The position numbers and the translations under genes were made by a program. From Euptelea pleiosperma (taxonomy: Eukaryota; Streptophyta; Magnoliopsida; Ranunculales; Eupteleaceae), in the NCBI GenBank assembly GCA_035048495.1, contig CM068546.1:31948674-32012673 (forward strand): a stretch of 64,000 bases of DNA, written 5' to 3'. This document shows, one piece after another, positions 50,701-55,275 of this stretch. The notes under the pieces were generated by a model. The model did not search any database, was not told where the DNA came from, and saw nothing but the letters and a program-made list of their open reading frames with translations. Positions within the stretch are counted from its first letter, which is position 1. The number at the start of each line of letters is the position of its first letter.

Positions 50701-53375
50701 GCCATAAGAAGACATAACAAGCGTTGATCGCTCGGGAGGAGGATGTGGTGCCATAGCACTCCATCTGCTCTCCTCGCTCTAAACGTAGGAATATACCTCC
50801 TCCAGTGAGGGTAGATCCCCTCGATTGCTCAAGATCTGAATCCTAGCCAGCTCATACTCAAGATTGAGCCCTGAGAGAACTCAAAGACCCGATTCTTTTC
50901 CACATACTTTTGATAACTAGTGGTGTTCTCTGAACCAATTGGGTGGAAGGCGTGGTAGTGATCCAACTCCTCCCACATGATCTGAAGGGTGGCAAAGTAA
51001 TCAGAAAGAGACTTCTCATCCTGTTGAAGGCGAGAGATGCTCTGTTTAAGCTGGAAAGCTCAACCAATATTTTGCGGCTATGAGTATGTCTTCTGTGCAG
51101 ATTCCCAAATCTTATGAGCAGTACGCAAGAAAAGGAAGCCATGACTGATATGGGGTTGCATGGAGATAACAAACCAAGACGTCACAGTGAGCTTCTCCAT
51201 CTCCCATTTCTCCCACAATGGATCATCAGATGTTGCTTGTTCAGTAGCACGACCTGTAAGATAATCCATCTTCCCACGGCCGCCTATGAACATCTTGGCT
51301 GCCTGTGACCACTCTAAATAATTTTTTCCATCTAATTTCACCGTCGTAATCTGCAATCTAGGGTTTTCTAAGACTGATGGAGGCATCATCGACCCTCTGT
51401 CACGGCTAGAGGTGGATTCTATACCCACTGTAGACACTCCAGGATTACCTTCAGTAGACATAGCTACACCAATGCAGAGCACAATACACGCGGCTACAAA
51501 CCAAAAACTAACTAGGGTAGATCTGAGTGGCTTACGGCTTAGAAAAGGGCCTGAAACACACCAAGACATATAAATAGGATGCACTCGAAAGGGAAATCCA
51601 TCTCTCACAGATTAGATCCAGAGGAGAAGAGGATTAAAAACTTTAACAAACCCACCCGAATGAAGCAATAAGGCTGAGAAGTGAAATCGTGCCCAAAAAT
51701 GGCTAAAAAAGCCACCAACGGTACGAAAAAAGGGAGAAAAAACTTCACTGAAGTCCCAAAAGGCTATAGAATCGATGGGGGTTGGTGGCAATGGATTGAT
51801 ACCGCAATAGGTGAGCAAAAGTAAGCAACAAACTAGGGCAAAAACCCTATTTCAGATCAGAAAATAATTTTTCAGAATATTCGAAGGAGAAGGGCTAAAA
51901 CATCATAAAAAGGGCCCAAAAAATTTGGCAAAGAACACCATAATTCGTAAAAAATCACCTTCGACCAAGAGGTAGGGTTCTAGAGCTACAACCCGACCTG
52001 TCCGTACAGCTGCTGACATCAGCCGTACGGCGCTGATGACATCATCAGCCTGGCTGAACCCAACTGGAAGTTCTCCGGTCGATTCTCCTTCAGTGATCTT
52101 TGATACCAAGTTGAATGATCTTCTAGGGTTATGGTTTCACAAATGCAATAAGAGGAGAAGAGAGAGACGAGAGAAAGGAGATGTCATGTGTAGCTCACAT
52201 GACTCCCAAAACTATTATTTATATGAAGGCCATTACAAAGACAAAAATACCCTCCTATGAGGTATTTACAAGACTAGCCTTTACATGTAGAATACGTATA
52301 AAATACGTCTCCGATAACATTTTGCAGTTCTTTTCAGAGCCTATACATATAAGATGGGTGGTCCTAGTAACTTGAGCTCGTTCAAGGCTGGAGTAATGCC
52401 CAATTCCGATACTGAGAGTGCATCTTGTGGAGATTACTTCCATTTTCCATTTGTTGGAGTGCATGGAAAGAGAGAAACAAGATGATGTTTTTAAGATAAA
52501 TACGAAGTTTAAGAGTAGTCATCAAAAAGGTTGAATGGAAATTGTATTTATGGTGTTCCGTTCTCAGGGAGTTTGAGGGACTCTCCTACCGGCTTTCTCT
52601 CAAAGATGAGGGGGATCTTTTGATCATGGTGTAATCTCTAAGGAAGCTTATATATCATTTTGGGATGGGTTCTTGTTTCGAGAACTCATCTCTCCCCTTA
52701 TCCCCCTTTGTAATTTTTAGGGTTTCCCCCATTTTCTTTAATAAAATATACTTTACCTATAAAAAAAATTATGATGCTTGTTAGTGATGTGAACCACAAA
52801 GATACTGATGGGTTTTCTGGCTATCTGGTTGCCAGAATCTTTTCTTTTTATTGTGATTGATCTGTTAATAGTAACCAAATCTTGATACTTCTTGGTTGAA
52901 GATGCACAACAATCTCTTTTCTGTATGAAAAATATATCAACCAAATTGAATGATAATATTACTTTCATGTACTTGTTCTCTTTGCCAACCTGAACTCTGT
53001 TATCATATGTCAAAGTAATATATGATTTCGTAATTGTATTCCTCTTGTACGAAGCATACTACTTAAAACGATGATTTTGTAATTAGTCTTTTACTTTCAT
53101 ATGGAGCTCGTAACGATTATTCAGATTTGTTTCGTTACTTTGGCTTATCTAACTAACGGTTGGACTAAGTAAAATGAAAGTTTATTACCAAGTCTAATAT
53201 ATGGCTTTCTGCGTAGTTGGAAGACATTCATGCAAGCTTGTATCTTGTCAAATGTGACGCAGATTTGAATAGAGCTAAACATCAATTAGGACAGAAGCAA
53301 ACAAAAATGACCAAGTTCTGCGGCGGGATATGTTTATTTTTCATATTGATCTGTGTAATCTGGGCCCCTATGCTG
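17647..53375 (+). CDS. PIEZO: PIEZO mechanosensitive cation channel gene (internal part, 10 exons)
   Basis: The joined exons encode about 1,871 residues matching the plant PIEZO family along their length. PIEZO proteins are very large trimeric, Ca2+-permeable channels opened by membrane tension; in Arabidopsis and moss they have been reported at the tonoplast. Exons: 17647-17731, 20036-20251, 20348-20525, 29417-29545, 29815-29988, 30182-30418, 31421-32953, 33431-35937, 36404-36799, 53217-53375. All are open, intron phases agree, and all boundaries are GT-AG. The window covers most of the blade helices, a coiled-coil region likely equal to the beam, a serine-rich linker, and the anchor/outer helix. 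The start (about 300 residues) and the cap, inner pore helix and C-terminal domain are outside. Identity is firm. Whether the gene is transcribed correctly across its 8.9 and 16.4 kb introns cannot be seen. Confidence 0.95.
18421..18640. repeat. Two ~110-bp direct repeats
   Basis: CTCTTCCATGACCAAGGAAG (about 18423) recurs as CACTTCCATGATCAAGGAAG (about 18533), and both are followed by TTTTTCATAACAGAAAATGG. A T13/G10 homopolymer ends the second copy. Confidence 0.75.
18697..19208 (+). pseudogene. LINE 3' fragment split by a MITE
   Basis: Before the MITE the + strand reads CKERNRIIFEGKE and TKMVLHVK. After it the reading continues KAYLFLWSSTSPLF and FESFVHRWDTLLGD, the usual end of plant L1 ORF2. 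The fragment ends with an A tract at about 19200-19208. The reading frame is restored when 18775-19011 and one target copy are removed. Confidence 0.8.
18775..19011. mobile_element. hAT-type MITE inserted in the LINE fragment
   Basis: It has 17-bp terminal inverted repeats CTATGATACCCAGATAC and CTATGATGCCCGGATAC (15 of 17 match), flanked by an exact 8-bp duplication ACGTGAAA (18767-18774, 19012-19019). Eight bases is the hAT hallmark. It is 237 bp with no ORF, rich in GTATCC words, and a relative appears near 800-960. Confidence 0.85.
19415..20035 (+). other. PIEZO intron, 3' part
   Basis: I see no gene or repeat here. It ends at the acceptor of exon b. Confidence 0.5.
20036..20251 (+). CDS. 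PIEZO: PIEZO exon b
   Basis: It encodes 72 residues in phase 0, VSLLALSFWSFYF to FTFLNKKLWK, with two hydrophobic segments. The acceptor is GACAG at 20035 and the donor GTATTT. It continues directly from GFP of exon a to give GFPVSLLALSFW. Confidence 0.92.
20348..20525 (+). CDS. PIEZO: PIEZO exon c
   Basis: It encodes DMEIWETVGFWHY to NNSVFLYLSDEDGRS and an acidic tail, with one membrane segment (IPGLFLLAQFCLGILVAIG). The donor is AGCAG|GTGAGG. It ends with one base of a glutamate codon completed 8.9 kb downstream at 29417. Confidence 0.93.
20526..21780 (+). other. PIEZO intron c-d, left part
   Basis: About 20629-20694 (CCCAAACATTTGGGATG then (GAT)n and T8) looks like a short 3' tail of a LINE or SINE. 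About 20870-21170 has CATGGTTCAAAATCCC and GATCGAGACATC words, faintly like the MITE at 23549-23855 but too decayed to define. No exon was found. Confidence 0.4.
21781..21997. repeat. AT-rich TAACTTAAATATAATA-type repeat block
   Basis: Words such as AACTTAAATATAATA and GTAAATACTAACAAA recur here and again at 24873-24890 and 25174-25289. The copia and LINE between them therefore probably entered one pre-existing simple-repeat block. Confidence 0.6.
21998..23378 (+). pseudogene. Copia family A pol fragment with two internal deletions
   Basis: It starts in GAG-pre-INT (CVFPAFSSVSAV-like text), reaches VDDFSGCTWVYLM near 22130-22165, then jumps into reverse transcriptase (LPLHRLDVKNAFLHG) with the integrase core missing. 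The RT motif reads YVDG (near 22478) instead of YVDD. RNase H follows with SLYCDNKAAISIA and DRTKHIEVDRHFIKE. At about 23378 the end of pol is joined to the interior of the LTR, losing the purine tract and LTR start. Stops are present near 22415 and 23330. Confidence 0.85.
23379..23964 (+). repeat. Truncated family A 3' LTR with MITE inside
   Basis: It begins at GGGCTGCGTCCCAC, inside the LTR, and ends CTAAATTACAACA at 23964. Removing 23549-23855 and one target copy restores the usual CCCACAACCTCTTC text. Confidence 0.85.
23549..23855. mobile_element. Mutator-like MITE, copy 1
   Basis: It is 307 bp. The ends share GGTTTAAAATTTCG as inverted repeats, and an exact 9-bp duplication CCCACAACC (23540-23548, 23856-23864) flanks it. 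Nine bases points to the Mutator superfamily. The interior is made of repeated GGAATGTTTCG words and an AT-rich core. The second copy is at 55411-55683. Confidence 0.85.
23965..24872 (+). pseudogene. LINE 3' fragment with zinc-binding domain
   Basis: It directly follows the copia LTR. It encodes EEDKRVWKWDPRGTFSVRSF, then SKVKFFIWTASLNKILTVDN, a frameshift near 24400, and WKERNARLFEWKEASIPD. It ends with A11 (about 24861-24871). This is the region between reverse transcriptase and the 3' end of plant L1 ORF2. It is 5' truncated and broken. Confidence 0.82.
24873..25289. repeat. AT-rich repeat block interrupted by a Tourist-type MITE
   Basis: TAACTTAAATATAATA-type words continue those at 21781-21997 on both sides of the MITE at 24891-25173. 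Confidence 0.6.
24891..25173. mobile_element. Tourist-like (PIF/Harbinger) MITE
   Basis: It is 283 bp, with ends GGGCGTTTGG and CCAAACGCCC as inverted repeats and the 3-bp duplication TAA on both sides (24888-24890, 25174-25176). The interior has complementary AGAAGTAAAAGC-like halves. There is no ORF. Confidence 0.75.
25290..25860. mobile_element. Probable non-autonomous hAT element with G tracts
   Basis: The left end TAGGGATGTAAAT and the right end (reverse complement TAGGGGTGTAAAT) form Ac-like inverted repeats. The right subterminal region is rich in GGCCCGG-like words, common in plant hAT elements. No 8-bp duplication could be confirmed. It contains G22 (25576-25597) and G26 (25726-25751), which may be mis-sized in the assembly. 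A small ORF across the G tract is not credible. Confidence 0.6.
25862..26877 (-). pseudogene. Copia gag remnant, family G
   Basis: On the minus strand the ATG at 26877 begins gag with NPNLQITTVKLNGSIYLEW. A stop or frameshift occurs near 26620, and the frame resumes with NQDISHHCQGEKTL near 26500. The zinc knuckle near 26050-26110 reads C-x2-Y instead of C-x2-C, so one ligand is lost. Pol is absent to the left. The leader (26878-27413), primer site and LTR follow to the right. Confidence 0.8.
26878..27413 (-). other. Leader of family G copia
   Basis: This is the untranslated region between the primer site and gag. No coding sequence was seen. Confidence 0.6.
27414..27425 (-). promoter_or_regulatory. 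tRNA-iMet primer-binding site, family G
   Basis: The minus strand reads TGGTATCAGAGC, followed by the LTR within four bases. Confidence 0.85.
27450..28550 (+). mobile_element. Deleted copia family A element (1.1 kb)
   Basis: An exact 5-bp duplication ATTTA (27445-27449, 28551-28555) flanks the element. The 5' LTR (27450 to about 27624) stops in its TATATA tract and joins reverse transcriptase text at CGATTGGTTGGCAGG. RNase H and a 3' LTR (28314-28550) follow. The middle of the 3' LTR is also deleted. It is a small internal-deletion derivative lacking gag, integrase and most of RT. Confidence 0.88.
27626..28313 (+). pseudogene. RT end and RNase H of the deleted copia
   Basis: It encodes LVGRLIYLAHTRSDIAYAVS, then RNase H with a frameshift near 28065 (an A7 run in the CDNKAA codons) and VADILRKGVNKS. 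A short insertion before the purine tract (CATGCCCAGCT duplicated near 28291-28301) displaces the usual stop. Confidence 0.82.
28961..29416 (+). repeat. Duplicated intronic segment before exon d
   Basis: TCATCATGGAA-like text with TTATGTGCCTG and CTGCTA appears at about 29017-29070 and again at 29182-29232. Each is followed by GTTCTGATTTTCTGATCTTC-like sequence. It is a local duplication of roughly 160 bp in intron sequence just upstream of the acceptor. Confidence 0.6.
29417..29545 (+). CDS. PIEZO: PIEZO exon d
   Basis: The acceptor is TTGCAG (29411-29416). It encodes EKEETKVLIVATIAWGLCKS then a hydrophobic helix ending SGFIHFVY. The donor GTACGT follows a phase-1 break. Confidence 0.93.
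29815..29988 (+). CDS. PIEZO: PIEZO exon e
   Basis: It encodes MVFFLLFLLSHTVSRKIRQS and LILLCEAHFALLYILQLNLV, two membrane-type segments with a basic turn. The acceptor is TTCCAG and the donor GTACGC. Confidence 0.93.
30182..30418 (+). CDS. PIEZO: PIEZO exon f
   Basis: It encodes GFLDNASSWDFLQIAVLLCF, the conserved HNHGFEMLFSFSAIVQHTP and GFSILKAGLNKSVLLSVY. The acceptor is GATGCAG and the donor CATG|GTATTT. Confidence 0.93.
30419..31420 (+). other. PIEZO intron f-g
   Basis: No gene is seen. A segment near 30770-30830 (CACTGAATGGTGGGTCC) resembles 37130-37165 in the 16.4 kb intron, so a decayed dispersed repeat may be present in both. The acceptor has a long T tract. Confidence 0.5.
31421..32953 (+). 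CDS. PIEZO: PIEZO exon g (511 residues)
   Basis: This large exon encodes several blade repeats: MYRSCGTYIAFITI, SYERRQSRYDGSDNPLEIG, GFWGLESGLRGKVLV, then a serine-rich loop (about 32,280-32,510), a basic stretch WNKKRILALRKERFEMQK and the helix EINMIALLLASFALLN. It ends in CHDCW..CKNCWLG, a conserved cysteine-rich turn. There are no stops in 1,533 bases. The acceptor is TTTTTTCAG and the donor GTAATT. Confidence 0.95.
32954..33430 (+). other. PIEZO intron g-h
   Basis: It is 477 bp with no other feature seen. The donor is GTAATT and the acceptor CTGTAG. Confidence 0.8.
33431..35937 (+). CDS. PIEZO: PIEZO exon h (836 residues)
   Basis: This is the largest exon. The conserved GFYKYDYGFRITSRSALVEI and SSQEFDYVSRYLEAEQIGAI precede a charged coiled coil (about 34,070-34,215), which I infer to be the beam. 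A serine/proline-rich, probably unstructured linker (34,215-34,560) follows, then NPLVSAVQLIGDGVSQVQSL, further membrane segments, and the conserved AESPPYFVQISMEVNLWPED and FPYPIISVIGGGKREVDLYA. The acceptor is CTGTAG and the donor ATA|GTAAGC, phase 0. Confidence 0.96.
35938..36403 (+). other. PIEZO intron h-i
   Basis: It is 466 bp, A/T-rich, with no other feature seen. Confidence 0.8.
36404..36799 (+). CDS. PIEZO: PIEZO exon i
   Basis: It encodes ILFFLIVLDRIIYLCSFATG, the conserved ALQAIQIRYGIPHKSTLYKQ and ALPFLYELRCVLDWSCTSTS, ending MYDWLK. It is 132 residues in phase 0. This part approaches the anchor domain. The donor is AAG|GTAAGT, a near-consensus 5' splice site that must join to 53217 across 16.4 kb. 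Confidence 0.95.
37719..38123 (-). repeat. Possible solo LTR of unknown family
   Basis: The 405-bp stretch runs TGTAGTGACC to GTGCACAACA. On the minus strand a CCATAAATAGAGG TATA-like box sits in an LTR-like position. No partner LTR or clear target duplication was seen. Confidence 0.4.
38215..38401 (+). repeat. 5' LTR, copia D
   Basis: It is 187 bp, TGTTGATAGGTG to AAATTCAACT, with a TATATAATGAAG box near 38292. The primer-binding site TGGTATCAGAGCC follows at 38402. Confidence 0.88.
38402..38414 (+). promoter_or_regulatory. tRNA-iMet primer-binding site, copia D
   Basis: TGGTATCAGAGCC lies directly inside the 5' LTR. Confidence 0.88.
39059..40300 (+). pseudogene. Copia gag remnant, family D
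   Basis: The ATG at 39059 starts MATDLPIGLEMDTD, and a stop follows within 40 codons. Later frames give ENPGLQITSVKL, WEELDYYRTYQPD and the knuckle KCDYCSRLGNVKAKC, in which the zinc-binding histidine is asparagine. At least three frameshifts are present. Confidence 0.8.
40301..42005 (+). pseudogene. Copia pol, 5' part (protease-integrase-RT start), family D
   Basis: Protease IIDSGASEHMTG lies near 40313-40348, GAG-pre-INT CETCELAKHC near 40797, and integrase 40860-41540 with stops near 40974 and frameshifts near 41070. The connector SKAKRSCTQHPLSNF-like text lies near 41870. Translation stops at the insertion of copia B after VAEGLK; the next codons (HPK) lie at 47375. Confidence 0.82.
42006..42362 (-). 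repeat. 3' LTR, copia B
   Basis: It is 357 bp and pairs with 47028-47369 and with 60936-61290. The purine tract complement CTCCCCCTCAAG follows at 42363-42374. Confidence 0.88.
42370..45300 (-). pseudogene. Copia pol remnant, family B, lacking the RT active site
   Basis: On the minus strand: protease IIDSGASDHMTG near 44990-45040; GAG-pre-INT LRHNRLGHVPVS near 44600-44635; integrase 43800-44440 with a frameshift near 44180; RT from about 43340 with GCKWVFTVKHK and [10 protein letters not shown]. At about 42900, SLYELKQ is joined to the DNA for PGRGILFGVHGHLRVEAYCD in another frame, so the YVDD segment (about 500 bp) is missing. RNase H 42463-42876 is largely open. Confidence 0.87.
45301..46141 (-). 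pseudogene. Copia gag remnant, family B
   Basis: The ATG at 46141 begins MNSSEVSSVEDSTSSHGDHN. The frame is open to a stop in the GED codons near 45500, then continues in another frame. The zinc knuckle near 45320-45370 reads K-Y-D-H-C, where the first cysteine is tyrosine. Confidence 0.82.
46200..46900 (-). repeat. Tandem-repeated leader of copia B (nested copy)
   Basis: Imperfect units of about 155 bp recur between primer site and gag, each with a GGGCTCTCTACCC-like word (minus strand) followed by a CCGCACCTCCC-like word. The same arrangement is at 61555-62100. Confidence 0.7.
47028..47369 (-). repeat. 5' LTR, copia B, nested copy
   Basis: It is 342 bp. Compared with 42006-42362 it lacks about 13 bases of the G-box palindrome (AACACCGTACATAG here, AACACCCCCACGTGGGTG there). 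Confidence 0.88.
47370..48850 (+). pseudogene. Copia pol, 3' part (RT-RNase H), family D
   Basis: It resumes at HPK and a stop (TGA for the usual TGG), then MLEEMRAFEKNKTWELVDF and LDVKNAFLHGDL. A stop follows KALYGLK near 47792. Near 47880 the text jumps from HTLFV to IVTGND, deleting YVDD. RNase H ends with a stop at 48848-48850, just before GAGGGGGAG. Confidence 0.85.
48858..49042 (+). repeat. 3' LTR, copia D
   Basis: It is 185 bp, TGTTGACAGGTG to AAATTCAACT, followed by the target duplication AGTAC. Confidence 0.88.
49090..49681. repeat. 47-bp minisatellite, about 12.6 copies
   Basis: AGATAAGTTGCA recurs at 49117, 49164, 49211, 49258, 49305, 49352, 49399 and onward with an exact 47-base period. 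Units contain CACCGTCTGACGTG and GGGGTGCCGTCTGATAG. Copies differ by a few substitutions, and alternate units share variants (for example GCCGCTTAAT in units at 49201 and 49290). Confidence 0.92.
49690..52108 (-). pseudogene. Copia family E gag-pol remnant with integrase deleted
   Basis: On the minus strand the ATG at 51461 begins MSTEGNPGVSTVGIES. Gag has breaks near 51075 and 50770, and a complete CCHC knuckle (KCDHCGKLGHVRDKC) near 50550-50600. Protease IIDSGASEHMTGMSSLF is near 50215-50262 (a stop precedes it). At about 50015 the text passes from KLNCSVTFFPS straight to the late-integrase words KLDPKALKCVFFGY, so most of integrase is missing. RT and RNase H are absent: the remnant ends against the minisatellite. 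Confidence 0.83.
52097..52108 (-). promoter_or_regulatory. tRNA-iMet primer-binding site, copia E
   Basis: The minus strand reads TGGTATCAAAGA next to the LTR, a variant of TGGTATCAGAGC with one change. Confidence 0.75.
52109..52319 (-). repeat. 5' LTR, copia E
   Basis: It is 211 bp. On the minus strand it runs TGTTATCGGAGACG to CATTCAACT and resembles 59907-60125 (TGTTATCATATACG). Only one LTR of this copy survives. Confidence 0.8.
52320..52768 (+). pseudogene. LINE 3' fragment
   Basis: The + strand encodes AWKERNKMMF near 52455 followed by broken text. It ends with TTTAATAAAATATAC and an A tract (about 52760-52767). It resembles the tails at 9225-9831 and 23965-24872. Confidence 0.7.
53217..53375 (+). 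CDS. PIEZO: PIEZO exon j (anchor / outer helix)
   Basis: It encodes LEDIHASLYLVKCDADLNRA, a basic stretch KQTKMTK and the outer-helix-like ICLFFILICVIWAPML. The acceptor is TGCGTAG and the donor ATGCTG|GTAAGG, phase 0. It continues exactly from MYDWLK of exon i. The next exon should start the extracellular/luminal cap and was not found up to 64000. Confidence 0.94.
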
Positions 53376-53560
53376 GTAAGGAACTTTAGACCTAAATGTA
53401 CTTATTTAAATTATAATAAAACCTGTTTGTTAAGTTGGTAAGGAGTGTTAGAGGTAAATGTACTGATTTATATTACAGTAAAACTTGTTTTCTAAGTTAA
53501 TGAACTTTAAAGCTAAATTTACTGATTTATGTTATAGTAAAACTTGGTTTCTAAGTACTT
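53374..53560 (+). repeat. Three ~63-bp repeats starting at the exon j splice donor
   Basis: Units begin CTGGTAAGGAACTTTAGA (53373), TTGGTAAGGAGTGTTAGA (about 53436) and TTAATGAACTTTAAAG (about 53497). Each then has TAAATNTACTNATTTA and AGTAAAAC(T)TG. The second copy keeps a GTAAGG donor-like site. Confidence 0.8.
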
Positions 53561-54838
53561 TGGAGCAAGATTTAAAAATTTAGGACCAAATATTACATTG
53601 CCTGAGGCCAGCATTTCAACGGGGTGATTTGATGTAGTGAATCATTTTGCTTTTGAATTGAATAAGACAAAAATGAAATTGCAATTTATGAAAAAAATGT
53701 GGCCCTTCATGGCTGGTCCCACTAAAAGACCATTTAAAATTGGAAGCCTTCTGGCAATGTATTAGGATGTGCTGATAATTATCACTCAACGACGCATAAA
53801 GATGAAAAAAATACTACTTACCAAGATCTTTTACGAAATTGTTTTTCTTCCACTAGTTTCATACTAAGAGGTAAGGTGTATTATATGTTCCTAGGTAGTG
53901 GCACTGCTTATTAGTATTTGGGAAATACTCTGAAGCCCTTCTGAAATGCAAAGATATATTAGGTTCAGTTGGAAGAAACCAAAATGCATTTAGATACAAT
54001 TCTTGAATATGACTCTAGTTGATGTGCACAATTATATGTTCACTTTAATTGTATTAAAAAGGTGTTTCACACAGGTAATAATTCCAAATACATTGAAATT
54101 CAGAAGTGAACTGTAGAAACTAAGACCCCATTTCGTTCATCAGAAAACGAATCTGGAAAAGAAAATTTCTCTGCAGAAACAATTCTGCAAATTTTTTCTC
54201 CTGTTTTTTTTCTACTGTTTTGACTTACACTAAGAAAATATCCTTGAGAATTGCTCTGAGAACACTTTTTATTGTTTGGATTTTTTTTTCATGGTTTTTT
54301 TGTTGTCTGTTCTATCTCTTGATTCCCCCCAATCTCTATCCGAGAACGCAAATTCTTATACGACAAACCTGATGACAAGAACATTCTATGGATACATAAC
54401 AAAGGGAAAAAACAAGCAAAAAAAAAAAAAACAGAATTCAAACATTATACTGCTCAGAAAACTCCATTCAAGAGAAAACACAACAAAGTTCTAATAGCAC
54501 AACACTAATCAACCGAAAACAAGTACTTTTGCAGGGTATGTTACTCAATAGCCTTATCCAAGTATATGGATATGATGGAAAAAAGAAAGCAAATAATTAT
54601 ATGGAAACACCTCAACTTGGAGATACCAGAGAACACAGAGGTATCTACTTGTTTTTAATTTTATTATTTTTCTAATAAGAGTTTCTGAAGTAAATTAAGT
54701 AATAATCCTTGAAAAAGTAGAGCAAAACTCAAAGATTGAGAACCTAGGTAAAGATAACATGCATTTAGAATGAGTAGGAGGATATATTTCAATAAAGAAA
54801 ATCAGATAAAGTTAAATTTTCATCATCACGCTGGTTGT
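53561..54838 (+). other. Presumed PIEZO intron
   Basis: It is A/T-rich. I see no exon for the PIEZO cap and no clear element. ACCCCATTTCGTTCATCAG near 54124 may be the edge of a worn MITE. Confidence 0.4.
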
Positions 54839-55090
54839 TGTTCTAAACTTCACATACTTAGGGTTTAATTAAATTAGTAAAGTGAAAAAGAAAGTAAAAA
54901 GATTATGAGAGAAGAGAAGAGAATAAGAGAAGAGGAGAAGAGAAAAGAATAGAGAAGGGGAAATCGTATATTATGTGGAGCACTATTTCCCACATATTTA
55001 TATTAATGAGGTGAAAGACAATGAAATACCAGAAATACCCCTAGTACCCTAACTTATAATTAAACAGGGAAAATAAAGTCATAACCAACA
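54839..55090 (-). repeat. 3' LTR, copia F
   Basis: It is a relative of 7758-8001. It starts TGTTCTAAACTTCAC and ends ATAACCAACA, followed by a purine-tract complement (CCCCCACCCCC). Confidence 0.72.
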
Positions 55091-55275
55091 CCCCCACCCC
55101 CTTAATCTGGTGCAAAGATATCTATCTTGCCTAGCTTGATTAACATATTTTGGAGACAGCCCTTAATCACCCTTAGTCAAAACATCTGCAACTTGCTCTC
55201 CTGTCTTGACATAAGGTGTACAAATTTGGCCACTCCTTAACATCTCCTTAATGAAATGTCTGTCGACCTTTAAAG
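55091..55275 (-). pseudogene. End of copia RNase H fused to hAT sequence
   Basis: It encodes VDRHFIKEMLRSGQICTPYV and VADVLTKG. Upstream, the reading passes directly into hAT transposase residues (DQDKFNDQLADYIARQ) without a stop. This is a break-and-join between two unrelated elements rather than a working fusion. Confidence 0.75.

Larger units (their letters stand above)
36800..53216 (+). other. 16.4 kb PIEZO intron i-j
   Basis: This single intron is bounded by AAG|GTAAGT and TGCGTAG|TTGGAAG. It joins MYDWLK to LEDIHAS in phase 0. It contains a possible solo LTR, copia D with copia B inside it, a 47-bp minisatellite, copia E and a LINE tail. Unique-looking intron remains at 36800-37718 and 52769-53216. 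Confidence 0.9.
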
